Assembly (NCBI GenBank): GCA_017503285.1
Contig: JAFVTH010000018.1
Coordinates: 1 to 64,000, forward strand
DNA: 64,000 bases
Reading direction: 5' to 3'
Source: Clostridia bacterium
GTDB lineage: Bacteria > Bacillota > Clostridia > Oscillospirales > CAG-272
Shown here: positions 44,245-52,327 of the stretch, in pieces
Position numbering within the stretch: position 1 is the first letter of the stretch
Layout: each line of letters opens with the position of its first letter
Made by a program: the position numbers and the translations under genes
The notes under the pieces: generated by a model
What the model was told of the DNA's origin: nothing
Databases searched by the model: none
The model's input: only the letters and a program-made list of their open reading frames with translations

Positions 44245-44952
44245 TTACTGTTTTTTCTGTCCGTAATATGCGTTTGGACCGTGCTTTCTATCGTAGTGCT
44301 TACGAAGCAGAGTTTCCTGCATTCTTTCGGTTTTGCCGTTTGCCTGTAGCATTAGCATCTCTGTGTTATACGACATCATAGCAACCTGCTCAAGAACAAC
44401 TGCAGCCTCAACAGATGCCTTTGCGTTGTCGCCCCAGGTAAATGGACCATGAGAATGAACCAAGGCAGCGTGCATTTGTGTAACGCCGATATCCTTTAGC
44501 GCCTCCAAAATTACTGTACCTGTTTCCTTTTCGTACTGACCCTTAATTTCGTTATCGGTCATCTTTCTTGTGCATGGAATGGTTGTACCGAAATAATCTG
44601 CATGGGTTGTGCCGTATGGGGTGATGCCTCTGCCAGCCTGTGCATAAATAGTAGCCCAAGGAGAGTGGGTATGTGTAACTCCGCCGATTTCCGGGTATGC
44701 TTTATATAGCTCAAGGTGGGTTGGTGTATCAGAGGATGGCTTTAGTGTACCCTCAACAACATTGCCCTCAAGGTCGATAACAGGGAGCATATCCGGTGTT
44801 AGCTCATCATACTCTACTCCGGATGGCTTAATAACTATAAGACCCTTTTCTCTGTCTATACCACTAACATTTCCCCAGGTAAATGTAATAAGATTATAGT
44901 TTACGAGCATCATATTTGCCTCGTAAACCTCTTTTTTAAGCTGTTCTAACAT
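44245..44952 (-). CDS. araD: L-ribulose-5-phosphate 4-epimerase
   Basis: A 235-residue class II aldolase-like zinc enzyme. It converts L-ribulose-5-P to D-xylulose-5-P in arabinose or ascorbate-type catabolism. [29 protein letters not shown], the zinc His pair in [15 protein letters not shown], and [10 protein letters not shown] are typical. The gene is monocistronic; araA and araB are not nearby, so AraD, UlaF and SgbE roles cannot be told apart. Confidence 0.93.
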   Translation of the reverse strand: MLEQLKKEVYEANMMLVNYNLITFTWGNVSGIDREKGLIVIKPSGVEYDELTPDMLPVIDLEGNVVEGTLKPSSDTPTHLELYKAYPEIGGVTHTHSPWATIYAQAGRGITPYGTTHADYFGTTIPCTRKMTDNEIKGQYEKETGTVILEALKDIGVTQMHAALVHSHGPFTWGDNAKASVEAAVVLEQVAMMSYNTEMLMLQANGKTERMQETLLRKHYDRKHGPNAYYGQKKQ

Positions 44953-44985
44953 AATTAGCCTCCAAAAACAAATTTATCTGGTTAT

Positions 44986-45014
44986 ATAGTAACAAATTTT
45001 TCTATTATAGTCAA
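44986..45014 (-). promoter_or_regulatory. Promoter of araD
   Basis: Minus strand: TTGACT, 17-bp spacer, TACTAT with a TGT extended -10. Confidence 0.75.
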
Positions 45015-45051
45015 GTAACAATATTTATTTTGCTTTTATTTTTCAAATACC

Positions 45052-45080
45052 TTGATTTTTAATCCGTATTGTGTTAAAAT
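45052..45080 (+). promoter_or_regulatory. Promoter of the membrane-protein gene at 45124
   Basis: TTGATT, 17-bp spacer, TAAAAT with a TGT extended -10; nearly the same as the pfkA promoter. Confidence 0.75.
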
Positions 45081-45123
45081 CTTTGTATTAAGAAATAAAT
45101 ACAGCTTTTAGAAAGGTTTTATA

Positions 45124-46062
45124 ATGAAAAAGACTTATCGTCGCTTTAAGTTATTCTTGCCAATTATAGCCGGGCTTACTGTTTTTACCACCCTTCTTGG
45201 TGTTTTCATGTTTGCCTTTAACTACTTGGAGACAAACCCAAATGGCATACATTTTGGCACAGTTGCCCCAATACTGTTTATTGCATTTTTGGTTATAACC
45301 GTTGGCTTTTCCGTTTATTTTGTATTTTCAAACAAGCATATTTTTATAACAAGGACCAAAAACGATTCCGGATTTTTCAAATTCGCCTCTGTTTTTGCAA
45401 TCTTGGCAGTAATTGCTCTTTCAATTTATGATTTTTGGGCGCTGCTACAATACGGCACAGTGCTTGACACTGCTCGTCTATTCAAGGTTTTTAGACTGAT
45501 TACCGTTATTCCTTTCCTTGGATTTTTGGTAATACAGGCTCTTCCAAAAAGAATCAACAGACAAAACATCATTGTCCCGGATATTTTAGTTAAGATTTGC
45601 GCAGTTTGCGCAATCCTTTGGAGCGCATTTGGCTTGCTTGCTATCTTTACATTTAATAACCCCTTGCAGTTCCCTTACTTCAAGGTAATGGTTATTATCT
45701 ATTACGTTTTGCTAACAGTTTACTTCTTACTGGATGCAAAAAATAATCATATTTCACCTAATGCTAAATTAAATGTGGTTAGTGGTATTTTACTGTTTGT
45801 TGTTTCCTTTGCCTTTGCAATCTCAACCCTTTTTGGCGAGATAATCGGCAAAATAGTAGATATGAGACTTGTTGGCATTTCCGAGTTTGAGCTTGTTTGC
45901 GCCCTCGCCCTTGGCATTTACGGATTTTCAAAGGCGAGTGAGTATGCTACTACACTTAAGTATGTTATCGAAACAGAAACAGTTTCACAGTACAAGCACA
46001 AGAAAAAGTCACAAGAAAGCAAGGACACTAAGGCAGAAGGGCCAAAGGACGAAAATAACTAA
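45124..46062 (+). CDS. Polytopic membrane protein of unknown function
   Basis: A 312-residue protein with about eight to nine hydrophobic segments between residues 10 and 275 and a charged, Lys/Glu-rich C-terminal tail of about 30 residues (KHKKKSQESKDTKAEG). I do not recognise a family. It is monocistronic, with its own promoter and terminator, between araD (divergent) and a 2-hydroxyacid dehydrogenase (convergent). Confidence 0.75.
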   Translation: MKKTYRRFKLFLPIIAGLTVFTTLLGVFMFAFNYLETNPNGIHFGTVAPILFIAFLVITVGFSVYFVFSNKHIFITRTKNDSGFFKFASVFAILAVIALSIYDFWALLQYGTVLDTARLFKVFRLITVIPFLGFLVIQALPKRINRQNIIVPDILVKICAVCAILWSAFGLLAIFTFNNPLQFPYFKVMVIIYYVLLTVYFLLDAKNNHISPNAKLNVVSGILLFVVSFAFAISTLFGEIIGKIVDMRLVGISEFELVCALALGIYGFSKASEYATTLKYVIETETVSQYKHKKKSQESKDTKAEGPKDENN

Positions 46063-46063
46063 T

Positions 46064-46095
46064 AAAAATCGCCACAGATTGTGGCGATTTTTTGT
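46064..46095 (+). terminator. Terminator of the membrane-protein gene
   Basis: A 12-bp stem AAAAATCGCCAC/GTGGCGATTTTT with a 5-base loop and more T residues after it. Confidence 0.9.
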
Positions 46096-46106
46096 TTTAA
46101 TAGTAA

Positions 46107-46141
46107 AGCCCTCGACAAGCGCTTGTCGAGGGCTGTTTTTT
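46107..46141. terminator. 28-bp perfect palindrome, terminator
   Basis: AGCCCTCGACAAGC/GCTTGTCGAGGGCT (46107-46134) is a perfect palindrome, followed on the plus strand by GTTTTTTT. It lies between two convergent genes and would stop transcription from either side. Confidence 0.8.
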
Positions 46142-46167
46142 TGTAAAAATGGCAGGGAGTGTCTGTT

Positions 46168-47178
46168 TTACGCCATTTTTGCAAGCATTTCCTTAGTAAT
46201 TTCATACTGGGTTGGCTTGCCTGCAAGTAGGTTTTCAAACTGGTCAACAACAAGCTCTGACATGCGTTGTACCTCGTTTGCTTGGCTACCCGCTATATGT
46301 GGTGTCAAAACAACATTTTCCATTGTGTAAAGTGGGCTATCCTGTACAGGCGGCTCCTCAATAGTAACGTCAAGTAGGGCTGTTATATCCTTTCTTTCCT
46401 TAAGCACGCTTATCATTTCGTCCTCGCAGATTTGTGCGCCTCTGCCTGTATTAATAAATGTAGCGTATTCCTTCATTTTAGCAAAGTGCTCGCCCTTTAT
46501 AATACCAACCGTTTGGGGTACATTTGCAAGGTGATTTGATACAACATCACAGTTTTCAAAAATCTCCTCCAAGGTGGCTTTTGTGGCACCCAGTGTCGCA
46601 ATTTGCTCCTCTGAAAGAAATTTATCAAACACAAAAATGTTAAGCTTATATGGCTTTAGAAGCTCTATAACCTTCTTGCCGATCATACCTGCACCGATAA
46701 TACCTATTTTTGCATCATAGTTACCACAATGCTTTTTAGAAACGTCTAATGCCTCGCTGTGCATCTCCGGCTTTACAAGCATTCTTGATGCGTGGAAGAA
46801 GCCCTTGTTTGCCAAAAGGATTTGCGCAACCGAATATTCGGCAACAGGAATAGCGTTTGCGGCAAATGCGCTGAAAATTCTAATACCTCTATTTAGCCAA
46901 TGGTCTGCAAAATATTTTACAGAGCCTGCAGCATAGAAAAACGCCTTGCAGCTTGGGAAGAACCTTGCAAAGTCGTCCTTATCCTCGCTACCGCCCGGCA
47001 TAGACCAGGTGGAAAATACATATTCTACGTCCTTAAAGCCATCCGGATTTGCTTCTAAATCCTCTTGACAATATACCTCTGTATCGATGTCAGCCAGCTT
47101 TTTTATCCTCTCTTGGCTTTCCTTTGAATAAACATAGTCAATGTTAGATTTTCTATTTGCCAAATAAATTGCTCTCAT
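46168..47178 (-). CDS. D-isomer-specific 2-hydroxyacid dehydrogenase family
   Basis: A 336-residue NAD(P)-dependent dehydrogenase. The Rossmann loop GIIGAGMIGKKVIELL (about 155-170), the catalytic Arg in NTGRGAQI, the Glu in DVTIEEPP and the His in LTPHIAGSQ are all present. The substrate cannot be read from sequence. The ATG at 47178 has AGGTGGG upstream; the longer frame runs through the promoter. It is divergent from the five-gene redox operon and shares its intergenic palindrome, which hints at linked control. Confidence 0.88.
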   Translation of the reverse strand: MRAIYLANRKSNIDYVYSKESQERIKKLADIDTEVYCQEDLEANPDGFKDVEYVFSTWSMPGGSEDKDDFARFFPSCKAFFYAAGSVKYFADHWLNRGIRIFSAFAANAIPVAEYSVAQILLANKGFFHASRMLVKPEMHSEALDVSKKHCGNYDAKIGIIGAGMIGKKVIELLKPYKLNIFVFDKFLSEEQIATLGATKATLEEIFENCDVVSNHLANVPQTVGIIKGEHFAKMKEYATFINTGRGAQICEDEMISVLKERKDITALLDVTIEEPPVQDSPLYTMENVVLTPHIAGSQANEVQRMSELVVDQFENLLAGKPTQYEITKEMLAKMA

Positions 47179-47221
47179 TTCTTGCCCACCTATGCTTAGC
47201 TTGCGCCTTTTTTCTATGTTT

Positions 47222-47250
47222 ATTTTTGCACAAATCACTCTATTTGTCAA
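47222..47250 (-). promoter_or_regulatory. Candidate promoter of the hydroxyacid dehydrogenase
   Basis: Minus strand: TTGACA, 17-bp spacer, AAAAAT (weak) with a TGC extended -10. Confidence 0.5.
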
Positions 47251-47266
47251 GGCTTTTACACCTTTT

Positions 47267-47287
47267 TTTACTTTTAGAAAAAGTAAA
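47267..47287. promoter_or_regulatory. Palindromic candidate operator
   Basis: TTTACTTTT-AGA-AAAAGTAAA, perfect 9-bp arms. It sits between the two divergent promoters, 20 bp upstream of the -35 box of the five-gene operon. The regulator is not encoded in the window as far as I can tell. Confidence 0.5.
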
Positions 47288-47306
47288 TGCTTTTTGGCCG
47301 TTTTTC

Positions 47307-47335
47307 TTGACAAAGCTTACATATTATGGTAACAT
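47307..47335 (+). promoter_or_regulatory. Promoter of the five-gene redox/lyase operon
   Basis: TTGACA, 17-bp spacer, TAACAT with a TGG extended -10, 33 bases before the start. Confidence 0.75.
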
Positions 47336-47368
47336 CATATTAGATATTATATATTATAGAGGTGAATT

Positions 47369-48694
47369 ATGGCATACAATGTTCCACAAAGTAAGGAAGC
47401 CTTTCTTCAATTGTGTCAGGAATCCGGCACTACTTTTCCATATAGCGAGGATATTTCTCCATTAAAGGAAAAAATGGTTATTGCCGGCAAGACTGTACAT
47501 AACAGAATTGTATATCAAGCTATGGAGGGCTGCGACGGTACCTTTGACGGTGCACCTGATGAGCTTACAAAAAGAAGATATTTGCGCTTTGCAAGAGGTG
47601 GCGCCGGCATTATTTGGTTTGAGGCTACTGCCGTTATGGGCGAGGGCCGTGCAAATCCACGCCAAATGTACTTAACCAAGAAAACCCAGGACGATTTTAA
47701 GAGAATCGTTTGCGATATTAAAGAAGAGGGTATAAAGGCAAACGGCTTTGAGCCCGTTGTTATCATTCAGCTGACACACTCGGGCAGATATTCTAAGCCA
47801 AAGGGCACTCCTGCTCCGCTTATTGCTTACAACAACCCTATTTTTGAAAAAGACAACCCTATTGATAAGTCAAGAATTGTGACTGATGACTATCTTGACA
47901 CTCTTCAAGAGGCACTTATTAACGGTGCCGTTTGGGCAAAGGAGCTTGGCTTTGATGGCGCTGATATTAAGAGCTGTCACAGATATCTGCTTAGTGAGCT
48001 TCTTTCCGCATATGAGCGCGAGGGCAAATACGGCGGTAGCTTTGAAAACCGTACAAGAATGCTGACCGGTGCTGTAAAGCAAGCAAAAATCTTAACCGGT
48101 AAGGACTTTATTATTACATCAAGGCTTAACGTATATGACGGTTTCCCATATCCTTACGGCTTTGCTGTAAGGGAGGGCTGCGGAATTGAGCCTGACTTTA
48201 CAGAGTCCAAAAGGCTTGTTAAGCAGCTTGCTTGTGATGGCATTGACCTTGTTGATATGACAATGGGTAACCCATACTTTAACCCACATGTAAACCGTCC
48301 ATACTCTAAGGGTGGATATGAGCCACCGGAGCATCCTATGTTTGGTGTTCAGAGAATGCTTGACGGCATTGGAGAAATCAAGCAGGAGATTAAGGACATA
48401 CCTGTAATTTCCTCCGGCATTTCCTTCCTTGGTGCTGTTAGCGCTAATGTTTGTGCAGGCTACATAAACGAGGGCAAGTTCGATTTTGCCGGCTACGGAA
48501 GACAGACCCTTGCATACCCCGACTGTGCCAACGCAATTACAAGCGGGGACAATCTTGACCCTAAGAAGCTTTGTATTTGCTGCAGCAAATGTACTGAAAT
48601 TATGAGAAAGCCGGGTGGTACACCGGGCTGTGTTATCCGTGACAATGAAGTTTATGCACCTCTTTATAAGAAATTTGTTTTAGGTAAGGAGTAA
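47369..48694 (+). CDS. Old-yellow-enzyme family NADH:flavin oxidoreductase, Fe-S type
   Basis: A 441-residue protein with the FMN TIM barrel of the OYE/2,4-dienoyl-CoA reductase family. IQLTHSGRYS (132-141) and YGGSFENRTR (221-230) are family hallmarks. Near the C-terminus Cys402, Cys405, Cys408 and Cys421 (LCICCSKC, then GTPGC) look like the [4Fe-4S] site of long family members. It stops right after that, so it lacks their C-terminal FAD/NAD(P) domain; the flavoprotein two genes down could supply electrons. It is first in a five-gene operon. Likely role: reducing or isomerising a C=C bond; the substrate is unknown. Confidence 0.88.
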   Translation: MAYNVPQSKEAFLQLCQESGTTFPYSEDISPLKEKMVIAGKTVHNRIVYQAMEGCDGTFDGAPDELTKRRYLRFARGGAGIIWFEATAVMGEGRANPRQMYLTKKTQDDFKRIVCDIKEEGIKANGFEPVVIIQLTHSGRYSKPKGTPAPLIAYNNPIFEKDNPIDKSRIVTDDYLDTLQEALINGAVWAKELGFDGADIKSCHRYLLSELLSAYEREGKYGGSFENRTRMLTGAVKQAKILTGKDFIITSRLNVYDGFPYPYGFAVREGCGIEPDFTESKRLVKQLACDGIDLVDMTMGNPYFNPHVNRPYSKGGYEPPEHPMFGVQRMLDGIGEIKQEIKDIPVISSGISFLGAVSANVCAGYINEGKFDFAGYGRQTLAYPDCANAITSGDNLDPKKLCICCSKCTEIMRKPGGTPGCVIRDNEVYAPLYKKFVLGKE

Positions 48695-48697
48695 TTT

Positions 48698-49453
48698 ATG
48701 AAAAAGGTTGCTATTATTACAGGCGCTGCCGGCGGTATCGGCTACGCAACTGTTGAAAAATTTAACAAAGAGGGCTACAGCGTTGTAGCTATGGATATTT
48801 TGAACAGCGATAAGGTTGCAGAAAAGTTTGCAGGCATGGAGGACCTTGTATATGTAAAGGGTAACCTTGCCTCCGGCGAGGACAGAGCTAACCTTGTTAA
48901 CTCTGCTCTTAAGGAATTTGGCAGGATTGACGTGCTTGTTAACGTTGCCGGCGTTGCTCCAAAGGTAAGAAACGACATTCTTGAAATGACCGAGGAAAGC
49001 TACGACTTTGTTATGGATATTAACACAAAGGGTACTCTTTTCCTAACACAGCTTTGCGCCAACCAAATGATTAAGCAAGAGAGTGAAAACGGCATTAAGG
49101 GCTATATTGTAAACGTTTCCTCCTGCTCTGCTTATACATCATCCACAAGCCGTGGCGAATATTGTATTTCCAAGGCAGGCGCTACTATGATAACAAAGCT
49201 TTTTGCTGACAGACTTGCGTCCGAGGGCATTACAGTTAACGAAATTTGCCCCGGTATTATTGCAACAGGTATGACAGAAAAGGTTAAGGAAAAATACGAC
49301 AATCTTATTGCCGGTGGTCTTGTTCCACTTGGCAGATGGGGGCTTCCCGAGGACTGTGCAAACGCAATTTACACCCTTTCCTCCGGTATGCTTGGCTACA
49401 CAACCGGTCAATCAATTATTGTTGACGGTGGTATGCACATCCAAAGATTATAA
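48698..49453 (+). CDS. Short-chain dehydrogenase/reductase
   Basis: A 251-residue classical SDR. Cofactor loop TGAAGGIG (8-15), NVAGVAP, the catalytic Ser in VNVSSCSAY and Tyr/Lys in YCISK, and the C-terminal IIVDGGMH are present. Asp at the end of beta-2 (VVAMDI) suggests NAD(H). It starts 3 bases after the OYE gene. Likely role: oxidising or reducing a hydroxyl of the same substrate. Confidence 0.92.
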   Translation: MKKVAIITGAAGGIGYATVEKFNKEGYSVVAMDILNSDKVAEKFAGMEDLVYVKGNLASGEDRANLVNSALKEFGRIDVLVNVAGVAPKVRNDILEMTEESYDFVMDINTKGTLFLTQLCANQMIKQESENGIKGYIVNVSSCSAYTSSTSRGEYCISKAGATMITKLFADRLASEGITVNEICPGIIATGMTEKVKEKYDNLIAGGLVPLGRWGLPEDCANAIYTLSSGMLGYTTGQSIIVDGGMHIQRL

Positions 49454-49465
49454 TTAGGAGCTTTT

Positions 49466-51427
49466 ATGACTGAAACAACTGTTAAATATAATGGCGTAAG
49501 CGTTAAAACGGTTAAGCTAAATACCGTTATTGTTGGTACAGGTGCTGCCGGCTACAATGCGGCGCTCCGTCTTAGCGACTACGGCATTAAGGATATTGCT
49601 ATTGTTACAGAGGGTGTTAATATGGGTACATCTCGTAACACCGGCTCTGACAAGCAGACCTACTATAAAATGAACCTTTGCGCTGACTATCCGGACTCTC
49701 CAAGGGCTATGGCACAGGATTTCTTTAACGGAAAATGCGTTGACGGCGATATTGCATATGCCGAGGCTGCCCTTTCCGTGCCTTGCTTTTTGCACCTTTG
49801 CGAGCTTGGTGTTGAGTTCCCTGTCAACCGTTATGGCGAGTATGTTGGCTACAAAACCGACCACGACCCGAGGGCAAGGGCAACCAGCGTTGGTCCTCTT
49901 ACATCAAAGATGATGACCGAGTGCCTTGAAAAAGAGGTTAATCGTCGTGAAATTAAAATTTACGACAAGCTACAGGTTATAGAATTTATCAAAAATGATA
50001 ATACCTGTGTAGGAATTTTGTGTCTTAACAAAGCATCTACAGGGGAAAATGACCGTTTTGTTTTATTCAATGCAGAAAACACAATAACAGCAACAGGCGG
50101 CCCTGCCGGTATTTACTCTAACACAGTTTATCCGCTAGGTCATCACGGTGCGTCCGGTGTTGCATTTGAGGCCGGAGTTAAGGGTAAAAACCTTACAGAA
50201 TGGCAATATGGTCTTGCCTCCGTTGCACCGCGCTGGAATGTTTCCGGTACATATATGCAGGTTCTGCCTCGCTTTGTTTCCGTTGATGAAAACGGCAACG
50301 AGTATGAGTTTTTGAACGAATACTTTGATGATATCGGCACTTGCCTTTCCAAGGTATTCAGAAAGGGCTATGAGTGGCCCTTTGACTGCAAGAAGGTGCT
50401 TGGCGGCTCATCTATTATTGACCTTTTGGTTTTCCGTGAAAATGTAATTAAGAAAAGAAGGGTTTATTTGGATTTCAGAAAAAATCCATATGGACTTGAA
50501 AATCTCCCTTACGACAAGCTTGATAATGAGGCAAGGGAGTATCTTGAAAACGCGCACGCATGCTTTGGCACACCGCTTGCAAGGCTACAATTTATGAACA
50601 TGCCTGCATACGACCTATATCTTTCTAAGGGCGTTGACCTTGAGAAGGAAATGCTTGAAATTGCGCTTTGCGCGCAGCATAACAACGGCGGACTTGATAT
50701 TGATATGTGGTGGCAAACCAACATCCCTCACCTTTTTGCTTGTGGCGAGGTAGCCGGTAGCCATGGCGTTTACAGACCGGGCGGCAGCGCACTTAATGCA
50801 GGTCAGGTTGGCTCTATGAGATGCGCACAATACATTTCCAAGCACAAGGAAAACCCTCTTGCTGACGAAAAAAGCTTTGGGGACGTGGCTGAAAATGCAG
50901 TTTTGAAGCATCTTAATATCACAAACAGCATTCTTGGAAGCGAGTATAATGCAAGTGCTTTATTAGAGAAATATCAAATGCTTATGGACCAGGTTGCCGG
51001 ACCTATAAGAAACGCATCACGCTTTGATGATGCAGAAAAGGAATTTTCAGCTATGCTTGACAGCTTTAACAGCATTGTTAAGGTTGACAAGGAGCATAAG
51101 CTATGGCAGGCATATCGCCTAAGAGATGCCCTTATTGGTCAAATGGTATACATTTGCGCTATGAAGACCTATGTGCTTGCCGGCGGAAAATCCCGTGGCT
51201 CTGCTATTTATACCTCTAAAAACGGCACAGCACCAGAGAAAATGGATGACAGCTTCCGTTTTGAGCTTGATGACGGTGGGCTTAACGATGTTGTTTTTGA
51301 AATTACATATTGTGCTGACCTTGACGGTATGGGCGGTGGATCACGTCCGGTTAGACCTTTACCTGAGGGTGGCGGATTTTTTGAAAACGTTTGGCGTGAA
51401 TATAGAGAAAACAAGAATATATATTAA
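49466..51427 (+). CDS. SdhA/fumarate-reductase-like FAD oxidoreductase
   Basis: A 653-residue flavoprotein. The FAD site TVIVGTGAAGYNAAL is near residues 19-33, and the late FAD motif ACGEVAGSHGVYRPGGSALN is intact. The general layout (FAD domain, capping domain, helical C-terminal domain from about 490) is that of succinate dehydrogenase/fumarate reductase/aspartate oxidase flavoproteins. No signal peptide and no FMN- or heme-binding domain are present, so it is cytosolic. The partner and substrate are unknown. It starts 12 bases after the SDR stop with AGGAG upstream. Confidence 0.88.
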   Translation: MTETTVKYNGVSVKTVKLNTVIVGTGAAGYNAALRLSDYGIKDIAIVTEGVNMGTSRNTGSDKQTYYKMNLCADYPDSPRAMAQDFFNGKCVDGDIAYAEAALSVPCFLHLCELGVEFPVNRYGEYVGYKTDHDPRARATSVGPLTSKMMTECLEKEVNRREIKIYDKLQVIEFIKNDNTCVGILCLNKASTGENDRFVLFNAENTITATGGPAGIYSNTVYPLGHHGASGVAFEAGVKGKNLTEWQYGLASVAPRWNVSGTYMQVLPRFVSVDENGNEYEFLNEYFDDIGTCLSKVFRKGYEWPFDCKKVLGGSSIIDLLVFRENVIKKRRVYLDFRKNPYGLENLPYDKLDNEAREYLENAHACFGTPLARLQFMNMPAYDLYLSKGVDLEKEMLEIALCAQHNNGGLDIDMWWQTNIPHLFACGEVAGSHGVYRPGGSALNAGQVGSMRCAQYISKHKENPLADEKSFGDVAENAVLKHLNITNSILGSEYNASALLEKYQMLMDQVAGPIRNASRFDDAEKEFSAMLDSFNSIVKVDKEHKLWQAYRLRDALIGQMVYICAMKTYVLAGGKSRGSAIYTSKNGTAPEKMDDSFRFELDDGGLNDVVFEITYCADLDGMGGGSRPVRPLPEGGGFFENVWREYRENKNIY

Positions 51428-51436
51428 AGCAGGCAT

Positions 51437-51472
51437 TGAGCTTGGTGGCCCTTGCTGCCAAGCTCATATTTT
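51437..51472 (+). terminator. Hairpin between flavoprotein and isomerase genes
   Basis: Stem TGAGCTTGG/CCAAGCTCA with a 12-base loop, followed by TATTTTT. It lies in a 105-base gap inside the operon and may be a partial terminator that lowers expression of the last two genes. Confidence 0.55.
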
Positions 51473-51532
51473 TAGCATTTTGTGTCAAATTCAGACACAG
51501 GGGGCGCGTTTTTTGCCCTTTAGGAGAAAAAT

Positions 51533-52327
51533 ATGAAAACAGGCTTAGTTTCTATTTCATTTAGAAAAAAGACCATTACAGAGCTAATAAAAGCCACAAA
51601 GGAAGCAGGGCTTGAGTATATCGAGTGGGGTGGCGATGTCCATGTACCCATGGGAAAAACACGCTATGCAAAGGCTGTGCGCAGACAAATGCACGGCTAT
51701 GGGCTTAAGAGTGGATCATACGGCTCTTATTTCGGCTTTATGTACCATTGTGACGAGAACTACCCTTTGCCATTTAAGAAGGTTCTTAAAACTGCAAAAA
51801 GGCTTAGCGCAAAAACCGTTAGAGTTTGGCTGGGCTGGCCTAACTGCGGCTGCAAAAAGGGCTGTGACCAATATATTTGCAAAAAGGGCTACGACCGTGC
51901 TGTAAGAATAGCAAGAGAGCTTTGCGACCGGGCAAATGATGAGGGGCTTACCCTTTCTATTGAGTGCCATTTTAAGACTCTTACAGATGATTACCACGAC
52001 ACGCTTAAGTTTATTGAGGATGTTGGCAGAGATAATCTAAGGCTTTATTGGCAACCAAACCACGCAAAATCCTTTGAATATAACAAGGAAGCGCTTACTG
52101 CCCTTTTGCCTTACATTACAAATGTGCATGTATTTAACTGGGACGCCGCAGGCAAAAAGTATCCTCTTAGTGAGGGGGCTGACCAATGGCGTGAATACCT
52201 AAAAATTCTCAATGATGAAAACTCAAGTGAGCGCATATGCTTTCTTGAATTTATGCCGGACGGAGAGCTTGACTCACTAAAGGCAGAGGCAAAGACATTA
52301 AAAGATTTAATAGGAGAGCTGAAATGA
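51533..52327 (+). CDS. Xylose-isomerase-like TIM barrel protein
   Basis: A 264-residue sugar-phosphate isomerase/epimerase family protein. Candidate metal ligands are Glu in LSIECHF, and residues of LYWQPNHAKS, VHVFNWD and CFLEFMP, as in this family. A Cys-rich insert (GWPNCGCKKGCDQYIC, about 101-116) is unusual. TTAGGAG precedes the start. It overlaps the lyase-like gene by 4 bases, so the two are made together. The reaction is unknown: isomerase, epimerase or dehydratase are possible. Confidence 0.85.
   Translation: MKTGLVSISFRKKTITELIKATKEAGLEYIEWGGDVHVPMGKTRYAKAVRRQMHGYGLKSGSYGSYFGFMYHCDENYPLPFKKVLKTAKRLSAKTVRVWLGWPNCGCKKGCDQYICKKGYDRAVRIARELCDRANDEGLTLSIECHFKTLTDDYHDTLKFIEDVGRDNLRLYWQPNHAKSFEYNKEALTALLPYITNVHVFNWDAAGKKYPLSEGADQWREYLKILNDENSSERICFLEFMPDGELDSLKAEAKTLKDLIGELK

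Noticed and set aside
46107-46134. 28-bp perfect palindrome as a recombination or attachment site
   Set aside because: A T-run follows and it sits between convergent genes, so a terminator explains it.
47369-51427. Bile-acid 7-dehydroxylation (bai) operon
   Set aside because: OYE, SDR and flavoprotein recall BaiCD, BaiA and BaiN, but there is no BaiB, BaiE, BaiF or transporter, and the operon ends with an isomerase and a heparinase-like protein.
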